NCBI RefSeq assembly: GCF_037126265.1
Contig: NZ_JAYLLN010000016.1
Span: forward strand, 1 to 64,000
Source of the DNA: Sphingobacterium tenebrionis
Lineage (GTDB): Bacteria > Bacteroidota > Bacteroidia > Sphingobacteriales > Sphingobacteriaceae
Length of the DNA stretch: 64,000 nucleotides
Direction: 5' to 3'
This document shows positions 7,654-16,771 of this stretch, piece by piece. Made by a program: the position numbers and the translations under genes. The notes beneath the pieces are model-generated. The model did not search any database, was not told the origin of the DNA, and saw only the letters and a program-made list of their open reading frames with translations. Position 1 is the stretch's first letter, and each line of letters begins with the position of its first letter.

Positions 7654-8526
7654 TCTTAGGAATTTTAATCCATCCCATTCATAGATTTCTTCTGATTTCT
7701 CCACTTTGTAAATGACTTCGGAGACAGTTTCATCGTTAATGTCTGATTCGGATTCCCTTTGTTCGATACGCTTGACGATGATCTGTTTCCCTTTATTATG
7801 GGTATTGGGAAGGACTAATTCCTCTGAATAGTAAAATATTCCAGCATCGCTTACCGAGGAAGTTTCAGGTAAGGAGTGGAGTTGCTTTCCATCCCAGGAA
7901 AAATAAAAATCGAAGGTATAGATCCCGCAGGATTCCCCAGAAAAGCTTACCTTAATGATGTTTTTGCTGTTTGCTAAGCCTTGTGCATCAGCAATTTCAT
8001 TGTAGGAAAAAGATTGGCTGGATGGTAAATAGGCAAAGCTTTCCGTATCGATCAACTGCTTGTTCTTGTCCAGCACCTTAAGTTCCGTCCAATAATAATT
8101 GTTGTCCTCTTCTTGGTTCTGCCAAGCAATGCCATGTAGGAACGTATTACCGGTTTTCTTGTCCACATTTGATCCCACTGCCAAAAGACCAGCCCACATA
8201 TAGCCTCTTTTCTTTTGGCCATTAAGCACATATTCGATATAGTACCAAGGTAATTTCATCCCCCGAATGAGGGTTGGATTGATGGCATCAGCGCCTATGT
8301 ATTTTAGTTCAGTTCCGAGAGCGAGTGAATCCAAAAGCTTGCTTTTCGTGCTGGGCTCCTCCCGGATATAGGCCATATTGGCAAAGACCAAAGTTTCTTT
8401 CTGATCATGTACCTGATAGAAGTTGAATTCCTCTACTACTTCATAGGCTGCAGGTGCTTGAGCGAAACTAAAGGAAATGCTCATCATGGCTAAGCTCAAA
8501 GCGAAAATAAATACTCGAAAATTCAT
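7642..8526 (-). CDS. Secreted SH3-like domain protein
   Basis: The 294-residue protein opens with a classic signal peptide (about 22 residues, ending SFAQA), so it is exported. Residues about 45-115 (ANMAYIREEPSTKSKLLDSL followed by WYYIEYVLNGQKKRGYMWAG) resemble a bacterial SH3 domain, often a cell-wall or ligand-binding module. The remainder is beta-rich and unassigned. It probably follows the methyltransferase gene at 8547 on the same strand (20-base gap) and converges on bioA. Function unknown beyond a periplasmic or surface location. Confidence 0.7.
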   Translation of the reverse strand: MNFRVFIFALSLAMMSISFSFAQAPAAYEVVEEFNFYQVHDQKETLVFANMAYIREEPSTKSKLLDSLALGTELKYIGADAINPTLIRGMKLPWYYIEYVLNGQKKRGYMWAGLLAVGSNVDKKTGNTFLHGIAWQNQEEDNNYYWTELKVLDKNKQLIDTESFAYLPSSQSFSYNEIADAQGLANSKNIIKVSFSGESCGIYTFDFYFSWDGKQLHSLPETSSVSDAGIFYYSEELVLPNTHNKGKQIIVKRIEQRESESDINDETVSEVIYKVEKSEEIYEWDGLKFLRSTI

Positions 8527-8546
8527 AAAAGAAGATGCGTAATGTC

Positions 8547-9374
8547 TTAAGATTTAATAGCCGTGATGGCATATAACATCGGGATTTTGCCTTCCAATCC
8601 CTTAATTCTGTATTTGTCTGGACCATCCTGAACGGTATTCAAAAAACAGTTATAGGGTGAGTAATCAAATTCCTCAAAAGAGCTTATCTGTAAGTTGTTG
8701 TTCAGTAGTGTCTTAAACACATCGCTCAAGGGATGGTTCCAAGAAACAGATTTGTTTTTGATGTCGGCATTACGGTCTGCATAGGTGCCTTCGGTGGTTT
8801 CAACAATCGTTTCGACATTGAAGTAACTGTAGGCAATTTTGCTGAATTCATAATCAAATGCCCAGACCATCGGATGAAATTCTACAAATACCAATTTGCC
8901 CTGTGGTTTTAAACAGCGATGAATAACCGCCGCCCATCTATCCAAATCTGGAAGCCATCCAATGGTTCCATAACTGATGAACACCATATCAAATTGGCCA
9001 TTGAGTTCCTCAGGGGTATTATAAACATCGGAACAGATAAATTCTGCATCTAATGCCAAGTCCTGTGCCAATTGTTGCGCAAAGAGTATGGCTGCATCGG
9101 AAAGGTCGACCCCCGTCACTTTCGCACCCATTCTTGCCAAGGATAGACTATCCTGACCAAAATGACATTGTAAATGCAGGATGTTTTTACCTCTTACATC
9201 GCCCAGTAAATTTAACTCCACTTCCTTTAAAGAGGATTTCCCTTCCAAAAAGGAAGGCATATCATAAAATTCAGAAGAAGTATGGGAATTGGTTTTATCG
9301 TTCCATAGCTTTCGATTGATCGCTAGATAATCTTCATCCGGATTGTCCGGTTGGAATGCGGTATGGTCTGCCAT
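8547..9374 (-). CDS. Class I SAM-dependent methyltransferase
   Basis: A 275-residue Rossmann-fold methyltransferase. Motif I is GKNILHLQCHFGQDSLSLAR, followed by the acidic end of strand 2 in VTGVDLSDAA and the motif IV region FDMVFISYGTIGWLPDL. Family members of this size act on small molecules; the substrate cannot be read from the sequence. It lies between the membrane endonuclease-family gene and the SH3 gene with short gaps, so a three-gene unit is possible. Confidence 0.85.
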   Translation of the reverse strand: MADHTAFQPDNPDEDYLAINRKLWNDKTNSHTSSEFYDMPSFLEGKSSLKEVELNLLGDVRGKNILHLQCHFGQDSLSLARMGAKVTGVDLSDAAILFAQQLAQDLALDAEFICSDVYNTPEELNGQFDMVFISYGTIGWLPDLDRWAAVIHRCLKPQGKLVFVEFHPMVWAFDYEFSKIAYSYFNVETIVETTEGTYADRNADIKNKSVSWNHPLSDVFKTLLNNNLQISSFEEFDYSPYNCFLNTVQDGPDKYRIKGLEGKIPMLYAITAIKS

Positions 9375-9407
9375 TTTATTTCAAATTAAACATCAGGAGA
9401 TATATCC

Positions 9408-10463
9408 CTAAGTGTCGGCATGAATCTTTTCCTCCGCCAATTCTTCATCTGCTTTTGTCTGCTCCAATTGGTTATCCTCTTGTTCCTCCTCGGCCTGCTT
9501 TTCATACTGAACCTTCACAAAGATAGGAAAATGGTCCGAGTCGAAATTATCCAATTTCTTAAGAGATATTAATTTAAAATCTGCAGAGATAAAGGCATGG
9601 TCCAATGGGAACTGCATTAAAGGCATTTTGGCATGGAAGGTATTGTAAAAACCTCTGCCGCGCCGAGGATCTAAAAGCTGACTGGTTTTTAGGAAAAGTT
9701 CCGTGGTATAACTCCAGGCCACATCATTAAGATCTCCAATTACGATGACGGGCATATCCAATTTTTCAGCTTTCTTGGCCACCAATAACAGTTCCTTATC
9801 GCGTTCTGTTGAACGAGGGTTTTCATTGGGAACAGGCGGGGTAGGATGTACCGCAAACACTTGAACCCGCTGCCTGGAAGGCAATTCCACCTGACAGAAT
9901 ATACTTGGGATCTCCTCTTCCACCAAATAGTTTACAGAAATTTCGTGAAGTTTGAATTTGGAGAATAAGAGCATGCCATAGGTATTGTCAATCGGGACTT
10001 TTACTTGAAAAGGGTATTCCTTATCTAGGCTTTCTGTTTCTTTCGCCCAGATATGATTGGTCTCTAATAAGAGGATAAGATCGGGGTCATTTTCATGGAT
10101 CACCTGAAGGCATCCTTGATAATTAACATTATCTTCATATACATTGGATATCATTACAGCGATCTGATTGTTGGGCTCCAATTTTTCAGCCCGATAAACC
10201 TGTTTTTTTGCCAAAGGTGTAAAAGGCCAAATCTGCCAACAGAGATAGATGCCATTGATGATCAGGGCGTAAAATAGGATTTTTTGAAAGATGACTTCTT
10301 TATTTCCAAAGGATATATATAATACTATCCAAAGTATAACGAGTGCTAATTTCTGGATTCTAGGATATTCAAATACTCGGAAGGTCCAAAAGTCACTTCG
10401 GATTAAAGGTAGAATACTAAATAATAATATCAAGCATCCCAAAATCGGCAAGAATACGTCCAT
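9408..10463 (-). CDS. Membrane-anchored endonuclease/exonuclease/phosphatase-family protein
   Basis: From ATG 10463 the 351-residue protein has two or three N-terminal membrane segments (about 1-80). An EEP-fold domain follows, with VMISNVYEDNVNYQG, LLLETN (metal-binding Glu), the HPTPP segment, VIGDLNDVAWS and a terminal SDHFPIFV Asp-His pair. Such proteins are phosphodiesterases or phosphatases acting on lipids or nucleic acid outside the membrane. The C-terminal 25 residues are very acidic (EEEQEDNQLEQTKADEELAE). I prefer the 10463 start to 10514 because it places the first membrane helix at the N-terminus. Confidence 0.82.
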   Translation of the reverse strand: MDVFLPILGCLILLFSILPLIRSDFWTFRVFEYPRIQKLALVILWIVLYISFGNKEVIFQKILFYALIINGIYLCWQIWPFTPLAKKQVYRAEKLEPNNQIAVMISNVYEDNVNYQGCLQVIHENDPDLILLLETNHIWAKETESLDKEYPFQVKVPIDNTYGMLLFSKFKLHEISVNYLVEEEIPSIFCQVELPSRQRVQVFAVHPTPPVPNENPRSTERDKELLLVAKKAEKLDMPVIVIGDLNDVAWSYTTELFLKTSQLLDPRRGRGFYNTFHAKMPLMQFPLDHAFISADFKLISLKKLDNFDSDHFPIFVKVQYEKQAEEEQEDNQLEQTKADEELAEEKIHADT

Positions 10464-10619
10464 ACAACCCTTAAGATTAATTTGTTTTTTTAAGTTTATT
10501 TCATGCAAAAGCAATGCCTTTTTTTTGTGACAACAGCTAATTTTTCATAATTTGATACCATCTAAGGATCCACCTAAGGATCTACTTGGAAAGGGATGTG
10601 AAAAATTAATAGCAGTCTT

Positions 10620-10952
10620 ATGGCAAATCTATCAAGAAAAAGTTACGATACATTAAGCGAAGCAGTAAATGACCTGCAGAAACAAGGTTATACCGATGAT
10701 TTTTTGATTTCAGAGGATGGCGAATGTCTTCGCTGTGCTGGAAAGTCTATGGAATTATCTCCAGATGAATTCATTATCGATGATATCTATCGTTTTGAAG
10801 GCATGACGGATCCAGAGGATGAAAGTATTCTATTTGCTATTTCTTCCAAGGATAATCTGGTGAAAGGTTTGGTAGTGAATAGTTTTGGCGCTGAATTCAG
10901 TTTCAGATCTTCGAGATTGGTGGAGGAATTGTATAAAAGATCAAGAAGTTAA
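10620..10952 (+). CDS. Small conserved Bacteroidota protein (often mislabelled PRPP synthetase)
   Basis: A 110-residue acidic protein starting MANLSRKSYDTLSEAVNDLQ, with RCAGKSMELSPDEFIIDDIY in the middle. Homologues in this phylum often carry the database name phosphoribosylpyrophosphate synthetase, but it lacks the PRPP-binding loop and is far too short for that enzyme, so I reject that function. It is followed after one base by the GNAT gene, indicating cotranscription. Function unknown. Confidence 0.7.
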   Translation: MANLSRKSYDTLSEAVNDLQKQGYTDDFLISEDGECLRCAGKSMELSPDEFIIDDIYRFEGMTDPEDESILFAISSKDNLVKGLVVNSFGAEFSFRSSRLVEELYKRSRS

Positions 10953-10953
10953 T

Positions 10954-11484
10954 ATGTCAATTCAAGTGAATTTAGAGGATCTTATCTTACGGAATGCCCG
11001 AGCAGAGGAAGCAGAAGCAATTTGGTCGATCATAAAACAGGCAATAGATAAGCGGAAGGAGGAAGGAAGTAATCAATGGCAAGATGGTTATCCAAACCTA
11101 GGAGTTATCCAACGGGATATTGAATTAGGTTATGGCTATGTGCATGTGGATGCTAATGGCGAAGTATATGGCTATCTTGCTTTGATTTTTGAGATAGAAC
11201 CTGCTTATGAAATCATAGAAGGGAAGTGGTTGAGTGATCAGCCTTATGGCGTAGTGCACCGTATCGCAGTCAGTCAGGCAAATTATGTCAAAGGACAGGC
11301 AAGTAAGATGTTGAAAGAGGTAGAAGAATTATGTAAAGAAAGGCAAGTATACAGCCTACGTGTGGATACGAACTTTGATAACGTAGGAATGCTCCGCGTT
11401 TTTGAAAAACTGGGATATACCTATTGTGGCGAAGTGTATTTCCGTGGGGGAGCCAGAAGAGCCTATGAAAAGGTTTTAAACTAA
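10954..11484 (+). CDS. GNAT-family N-acetyltransferase
   Basis: A 176-residue acetyltransferase from ATG 10954. Its core shows the GNAT order: an N-terminal RNARAEEAEAIWSIIKQAID helix, VYGYLALIFE, VVHRIAVSQANYVKGQASKML (the acetyl-CoA pyrophosphate loop, degenerate compared with Q/RxxGxG/A) and YSLRVDTNFDNVGMLRVFEKLGY near the end. The frame is open further upstream, but that part overlaps the preceding gene. The acceptor is unknown. Confidence 0.85.
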   Translation: MSIQVNLEDLILRNARAEEAEAIWSIIKQAIDKRKEEGSNQWQDGYPNLGVIQRDIELGYGYVHVDANGEVYGYLALIFEIEPAYEIIEGKWLSDQPYGVVHRIAVSQANYVKGQASKMLKEVEELCKERQVYSLRVDTNFDNVGMLRVFEKLGYTYCGEVYFRGGARRAYEKVLN

Positions 11485-11543
11485 ATAGTTTTCTTCATTC
11501 CTAGTTTGCATACCAAATGATCTTTCCTCCGCAGGGATTATTC

Positions 11544-12296
11544 TTACGCAGGAATCTTTCCTACGCGTAGGTAGATTTTCCAAACGGCATCTTTTACCAA
11601 TTGCGGGTTGCCCCAGATTTTCTCGACTTCGGGTCTTAATTGATCAATAGGGTTTTGACCAACCTGCTCGATGAATCGTTGCGTTGCAGACCAACTCAAA
11701 AGATGCCCTAAAAGATCTTCCATCTTAAATCTTTTTCGGATATAGAATTCAGGAGGCTCGATTTCCCGAAATGGGAAGGGGATGGTCGTATATTCCTGAT
11801 CGATACTGCGGGTTTCGATCGGCCAATAAGGACCAACGGTTTTTTGATGGAAATGCTTGATCAATACATCCAATTCCTTATTTATACTGGGTATTCCATA
11901 TGCCCAGGTGGCAATAATACCTCCTTTTTTAAGGACTCTTTTGACCTCCGCGTAAAATTTATCATAATCAAACCAATGTATGGCTTGCGCAATAGCCACC
12001 AAATCCACGGATTGGTCTTTTAATGTTGATTCCTCTGCTTTTTCGACCTTATAGGTCACCCGATCATGGGCGAAGGCATTGGTGATCTGTGCTTCGCTGG
12101 GGTCACTAGCATATACCGAATCGTAAAAATCTGCGAGGTGTATGGCAGACTGTCCATTCCCTGTACCACAATCCCATGCTAATTCATGGGTGGGGGTTAA
12201 TTCGGAAAGATAATCGTAAAGCTCATGCGGATAGGATGGCCGGTATTGGGCATAAATGGAAGCTTGCTTAGAAAAATTGTCATTGAATGTAGCCAT
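11544..12296 (-). CDS. Class I SAM-dependent methyltransferase
   Basis: A 250-residue methyltransferase with motif I ELAWDCGTGNGQSAIHLADF, VYASDPSEAQ for the ribose-binding acidic residue, and the VAIAQAIHWFDYDKFYAEVK segment typical of the Methyltransf_11 group with an unassigned substrate. It is a single-gene unit; its start faces the 490-base gap that precedes the gene at 12786. Confidence 0.85.
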   Translation of the reverse strand: MATFNDNFSKQASIYAQYRPSYPHELYDYLSELTPTHELAWDCGTGNGQSAIHLADFYDSVYASDPSEAQITNAFAHDRVTYKVEKAEESTLKDQSVDLVAIAQAIHWFDYDKFYAEVKRVLKKGGIIATWAYGIPSINKELDVLIKHFHQKTVGPYWPIETRSIDQEYTTIPFPFREIEPPEFYIRKRFKMEDLLGHLLSWSATQRFIEQVGQNPIDQLRPEVEKIWGNPQLVKDAVWKIYLRVGKIPA

Positions 12297-12785
12297 AATG
12301 CATATCTATTAACTTCAATTACTGCTAATAAATATACAAATTTTCAAAGAAAATTGATCTTTATTCTTTTGTTAACCAGCAAGGATTCAGATTGATGCAG
12401 ACGAAAATGTAGATTTTTCATTACAAGAATATCTTATTTGACCCTTGAACATAATAAATCTTTTTCCACTGTATTTTTTGGAGTAAAAATTGCTATTGAT
12501 TTTTTATATACAACCACATTTTCACTACTTAAGGAAAACACAAGTAAAAGTCAGTCCCAAAAGGGCTGACTTTTTTGTACATTAGAAATCCATTAAAACG
12601 CTATTACAATTCCATAAGATGCTCATTAGAGATATGTTAATTTCCTATTTTGATTAAATGTTTAACAATTAATTAATCCATAGGTTGTAGTTTTGCAGCA
12701 CATTTATAGGGTAAATGGTAAATCTGCTGCGGATTCCTTTTTTAAGAGGAATGAAAAACAATTCTCAAAAATTCATCAAAATAAT
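12297..12785 (+). promoter_or_regulatory. Intergenic region with a -7 box at 12688 and an orphan terminator
   Basis: TAGTTTTG at 12688-12695 matches the Bacteroidota -7 consensus and would start a transcript near 12702 for the gene at 12786. This is one reason not to accept the longer frame beginning at 12693. The left part (12340-12548) is AT-rich with no ORF and ends in a separate hairpin at 12549, which suggests a short untranslated transcript. Confidence 0.45.
12549..12577 (+). terminator. Orphan rho-independent terminator
   Basis: AAAGTCAGTCCC pairs with GGGCTGACTTT with one bulged T and an AAAA loop, followed by TTTTTT on the plus strand. The gene to the left reads the other way, so this terminator has no plus-strand CDS to serve. 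A small RNA transcribed from about 12450 would explain it. Confidence 0.6.
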
Positions 12786-13211
12786 ATGGAAACACCAATA
12801 ACAAATGCACCGGAAAAGAGCTTGTCCGAAAAAATGCAGGAGCTCGTTATTAATTGTTTTACTTCAGCCAATAATTTGGAAAACCTGGATGAAGAACAGC
12901 AACAATCGATCTACAACCTATATGCAAAAATTAAATATAAGGATATCATCGATCAAGGATTTTGGAGTTTAGGAGGTGGGCTGACGCATTATTTCCTGAG
13001 CCTAAATGAGATGAAGCTTTCCTTGTTGGAAATTATGTCTACCAGATCTGACGAGAAAGAACGCTTGATCCTAAAAGAATTGTTTCTTTTTCTGAATATC
13101 CTCGACGACCGAAGTTTCTATCAACTATTCTCGATTAGGCAGTTATTGCACTGTCCAACCGAAATCTTTCCTGAAAAATTGGAAGACATCAGTAGGGAAT
13201 ATTTTGATTAA
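12786..13211 (+). CDS. Hypothetical protein, 141 aa
   Basis: From ATG 12786 the product is a 141-residue, mostly helical, acidic protein (METPITNAPEKSLSEKMQEL at the start). It has no signal peptide, membrane span or motif that I recognise. I chose this start because the candidate -7 box at 12688-12695 would cover the earlier ATG at 12693. It stands alone, with a weak hairpin (AGGGTG/CACCCT, 13238-13267) behind it. Confidence 0.55.
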   Translation: METPITNAPEKSLSEKMQELVINCFTSANNLENLDEEQQQSIYNLYAKIKYKDIIDQGFWSLGGGLTHYFLSLNEMKLSLLEIMSTRSDEKERLILKELFLFLNILDDRSFYQLFSIRQLLHCPTEIFPEKLEDISREYFD

Positions 13212-13423
13212 AGAATATACTGTTGTTTGTATGTCTAGAGGGTGTTTCTGTAAGGGATTCACCCTTTAAACTTTCCAAAATAGTTATGTAAAATTTATAG
13301 GTATTTAACGAATTTTTCGAGGCATTTTAATTAAATTAGAACCAATTACCCAAAGGCTATTTAGCTCAGGGTTAAATCAGGTTATCTTCTATGGGATAAC
13401 TACTGTGAACCAAATAAACTTAT

Positions 13424-14587
13424 ATGCACAACACAAGATTGACGGAGGAACATCTAATTTTCCGAGATAGTCTGAAGTCATTTATTCAAAAAGAAATTCT
13501 CCCACACATCGACAAATGGGAAAAACAAGGTGCGATTGACAAATCCATCTGGAAAAAATTAGGCGACATGGGATATATGGGGCTTATATACCCAGAACAA
13601 TACGGCGGCCTAGATCTTGACTTTTATTATTCCCTTATCTTCTGCGAAGAAATTTCCAAATGTTTTTCTGGTGGTTTTAGTGTTTCGGCACTGGTGATTC
13701 AATTCATGTCTACGCCTTATCTTTGGAAACATGGTTCTGAAGAATTAAAATCGAAATACCTGACAGCCGTTATCCAAGGAGATATGGTAAGTGCCGTTGC
13801 GATCACGGAGCCTGTTGCTGGTTCGGATGTGCAGCGTATGAAGACCACAGCGGTGCTCGATGGCGATGAATACATTATCAATGGATCCAAAACATTTATC
13901 ACAAATGGCTATTATGGCGACTTCTTTATCACTGCGGTAAAGACAGATCCTGCTGCGGGAAGCAAGGGCATCAGCTTGATCTTGGTCGATCGGAATACGC
14001 CTGGGGTAACCTGCAATAAAATTGAAAAATTAGGTTGGCATGCCTCGGATACCGCCGAAATCGGTTTTGACCATGTTAGAGTTCCGAAATCTCATCTTAT
14101 AGGTGTGGAAGGAGAGGGCTTCAAATATCTAATGGGAGGTCTGCAATTAGAACGCCTGACAGCAGGCATACATAGTTTGACCACGGCGGAATCAGCCATG
14201 GAATATACCTTGGATTATCTTCAACAGCGGGAGGCCTTCAATAAACCCTTGAAAGATTTTCAGGTATTGCGCCATCGTTTTGCGCAAATGTATGCGGATG
14301 TGGAGACACTGAAAGCCTTTATCTACCATTGCTGCGATTTGCAGAACCAGGGGATATATGCCGTAAAGGAATGTTCCATTGCCAAACTGCAGGCCAGTGA
14401 ATTGGCAATAAAGGTGGTATCCGATTGCCTACAGATGTTTGGTGGTTATGGTTTTACCGAAGATTATAAGATTGCCCGTTTATACCGTGATGTACGCGTT
14501 GGCACCATTATCGCTGGTACTTCCGAAATCATGCTCGAAATCTTGGCCAAGATCAGTATCGACCAAGTCGATTATTCAAAAAAATAA
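13424..14587 (+). CDS. Acyl-CoA dehydrogenase
   Basis: A 387-residue FAD enzyme introducing the alpha-beta double bond of acyl-CoAs. SAVAITEPVAGSDVQRMKT and FITNGYYGDF mark the FAD/substrate domain, and CLQMFGGYGFTEDYKIARLY the C-terminal helical domain. The SCAD-type catalytic Glu near the C-terminus is replaced (IIAGTSEIM). A Glu in GGLQLERLTAG sits where isovaleryl- and long-chain-type dehydrogenases keep their catalytic base, so it should be active in that subclass. The FadB-like gene follows after 4 bases. Nearby methylcitrate genes suggest branched or odd-chain substrates. Confidence 0.92.
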   Translation: MHNTRLTEEHLIFRDSLKSFIQKEILPHIDKWEKQGAIDKSIWKKLGDMGYMGLIYPEQYGGLDLDFYYSLIFCEEISKCFSGGFSVSALVIQFMSTPYLWKHGSEELKSKYLTAVIQGDMVSAVAITEPVAGSDVQRMKTTAVLDGDEYIINGSKTFITNGYYGDFFITAVKTDPAAGSKGISLILVDRNTPGVTCNKIEKLGWHASDTAEIGFDHVRVPKSHLIGVEGEGFKYLMGGLQLERLTAGIHSLTTAESAMEYTLDYLQQREAFNKPLKDFQVLRHRFAQMYADVETLKAFIYHCCDLQNQGIYAVKECSIAKLQASELAIKVVSDCLQMFGGYGFTEDYKIARLYRDVRVGTIIAGTSEIMLEILAKISIDQVDYSKK

Positions 14588-14591
14588 ATCT

Positions 14592-16706
14592 ATGGAAATC
14601 AATCACCTGCCCAAACATATACAATATCAAGAAAGAAACATCAATGATTATGTCTTAGAAATTTATGTGCATAATTCATTGGAAACCGCTTATGAGTTGG
14701 ATTTTGGTTTTGTACGCGCTTTACTTCGCCGTGTTCAGAACCATTTGCTGAAGCCCGAAATAACCGGTTTGGTCCTGCATTTTTCAGGATCATTTCAATC
14801 CCTAAATTTCAGGCAGTTGTTCAAGCAGGCAAAAGAAAAGATCGAATTCAAGAAAAGGTTGTTTGAAATCATGGATCTGATGGTGGGAATCGATCAATTA
14901 AAAAAACCGATCGTTGGCATTTTTGATCATGCGCTGTTGGGTATAGGATATACCCTGGGGCTAGCATGTTCGAAATTGATCGCCGTTGGAAACCAGGCGA
15001 CAGTTGGTTTTCCAGAGGGGGCCTATGCCGTCATCTATGGAATGGGATCGGTGGTCCACCTCAAAGAAAGAGTTCCTCTTTCAACAGCTTTTGAAGTGTT
15101 GACCAAAGGAAAGATCTATAAAGGCAGTGCTGCGCTTGAACTGAATCTGATCGATTCCTTTGTGGATAACCTGGATGATGCCCTAGTGGATGCCCTAAAC
15201 TTCCTGGAACAACCAGGGAACGGCCTTAAAAGGCAGCAAGCCTTGAGTGATGAAGAGATCAACGGAGAACTGCAAAAACTTAACAAACAGGCCAATTCCA
15301 ATATTCCGGCACATATTTCCTGTTTCATCATTTTTAAAACCAGTCCTTTCTTGAGCAAAGCGGAATTGTTGACCATGGAATTGGTCCAATTTGAATACAT
15401 CCTTCATGAAAAGCAGACCATGTCCATTATCCGCACGATGTATTATTCCATGAAGGAAGCGGCAGCATTGGGTGCTAAGGCGGAAAGCCAGGTCAATAAA
15501 CTAACGGTTTTAGGTGCAGGTATGATGGGTTCCGGGATAGCTTATGAGGCAGCGAAAGCTGGGATAGAAGTCCAACTAAAGGACATATCCGATGCTGCCG
15601 CCGAAAAAGGAAAGAGCTATTCGGAGAAAGTGACCAACAAATTGATGGAATTGGGTAAAATGACGCCCGAAAAGCAGCAGAAGATACTGGATTTAATCAA
15701 TCCCATATCTCATTTTGAAGGGTTGGACAAACAGGACCTGATTATTGAGGCTGTTTTTGAAGACCTGAACCTAAAAGCTGCGGTCATCCAGGATAGCTTG
15801 CCGATATTAAATCCAAAAGGATTCTTTGCCTCAAATACCACGAGCCTTCCAATCCATAAGTTGGCTAAATTTAGTGCTAATCCCAGCCGATTTATCGGAC
15901 TTCATTTTTTCTCACCGGTAGACCGGATGGCCTTGGTAGAAGTGATCAAAGGTGCAGATACCAGTCCTGAAACCTTGGAAGAGGCATTGACCTTTGTCCA
16001 TAAGCTTCGAAAGATACCTATTGTGGTCAATGATGGCCCCGCCTTCTTTACCTCCAGGATTTTCTTCAACTACCTTCTGGAAGGGATTACCCTGTTATTG
16101 GAAGGAGCATCGGTAGAGGTGATCGATCGCCAAGCGAAGGAAGCCGGCTTTGCTGTCGGACCATTAGCTGTATTGGATGAGATTTCATTGGATCTCATGG
16201 TTCATGTATATGATCAATTACCAAAACTTCATACGAGTCAGAAAAGAGCTTATAATTATCTGAAAAAATTGATAGCAGAAGGTAGGCACGGAAGGAAATC
16301 AGGGAAGGGGTTCTATGAATATTCCAGCGAGGACCGAAGTAAAAAGCCTTGGGAGGATAAGGAGATTGAAAAGCCAGCTAAGCCAGCCTGTTTGATCATG
16401 ATCAAATACAGGTTGTTGCACGTGATGGCTTTGGATAGTTACCGTTGTTTGGAAGATGGGATTTTGACCAGTCCGAAAGATGGCGATCTAGGCTCGGTAC
16501 TGGGAGTTGGTTATGCGATGCAGACAGGAGGTGTTTTCGGTCATATCGATCAGGTAGGCCTGCATGCCTTTGTTAATGATTGCCTGGAGTTCGCTAAATA
16601 TGGTGAACAATGGGAGCTCCCGAAATCCTTGATCGAACTATCGAAGAAAGACTTTAAATTCTACACAGGTTTTGATTCCAATTGGAATGAAGGCCCTTCA
16701 AAATAA
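14592..16706 (+). CDS. FadB/FadJ-like bifunctional enoyl-CoA hydratase / 3-hydroxyacyl-CoA dehydrogenase
   Basis: The 704-residue protein has an N-terminal crotonase-fold half (about 20-210) and a 3-hydroxyacyl-CoA dehydrogenase half with the NAD motif LGAGMMGSG (307-315), catalytic His438 in LHFFSPVDRM and NDGPAFFTSRI. By eye, the crotonase half keeps Glu142 (GFPEGAY) but has Thr121 where FadB has the other catalytic Glu (GIGYTLGLACS against GGGCECVLATD), so hydratase activity is doubtful. ATG 14592, just after the dehydrogenase stop, is preferred to a longer frame overlapping that gene. It is probably cotranscribed for beta-oxidation. Confidence 0.88.
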   Translation: MEINHLPKHIQYQERNINDYVLEIYVHNSLETAYELDFGFVRALLRRVQNHLLKPEITGLVLHFSGSFQSLNFRQLFKQAKEKIEFKKRLFEIMDLMVGIDQLKKPIVGIFDHALLGIGYTLGLACSKLIAVGNQATVGFPEGAYAVIYGMGSVVHLKERVPLSTAFEVLTKGKIYKGSAALELNLIDSFVDNLDDALVDALNFLEQPGNGLKRQQALSDEEINGELQKLNKQANSNIPAHISCFIIFKTSPFLSKAELLTMELVQFEYILHEKQTMSIIRTMYYSMKEAAALGAKAESQVNKLTVLGAGMMGSGIAYEAAKAGIEVQLKDISDAAAEKGKSYSEKVTNKLMELGKMTPEKQQKILDLINPISHFEGLDKQDLIIEAVFEDLNLKAAVIQDSLPILNPKGFFASNTTSLPIHKLAKFSANPSRFIGLHFFSPVDRMALVEVIKGADTSPETLEEALTFVHKLRKIPIVVNDGPAFFTSRIFFNYLLEGITLLLEGASVEVIDRQAKEAGFAVGPLAVLDEISLDLMVHVYDQLPKLHTSQKRAYNYLKKLIAEGRHGRKSGKGFYEYSSEDRSKKPWEDKEIEKPAKPACLIMIKYRLLHVMALDSYRCLEDGILTSPKDGDLGSVLGVGYAMQTGGVFGHIDQVGLHAFVNDCLEFAKYGEQWELPKSLIELSKKDFKFYTGFDSNWNEGPSK

Positions 16707-16721
16707 GGAAGAGATTACTTT

Positions 16722-16761
16722 ATAAAAAAAACATCGCCTACATTTAGGCGATGTTTTTTTT
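16722..16761. terminator. Bidirectional terminator between the FadB-like gene and prpD
   Basis: AACATCGCCTA (16730-16740) pairs with TAGGCGATGTT (16745-16755) with a CATT loop, flanked by A-run and T-run. It suits both converging transcripts. Confidence 0.85.
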
Positions 16762-16771
16762 ATGTGGTTAC

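Noticed and set aside
10620..10952. Annotation as phosphoribosylpyrophosphate synthetase
   Set aside because: The 110-residue protein lacks the PRPP loop and is about a third of the enzyme length; the name is a propagated database label.
12693..12785. Longer start at 12693 for the 141-residue hypothetical
   Set aside because: A TAGTTTTG -7 box covers 12688-12695, so the transcript should begin downstream of that ATG.
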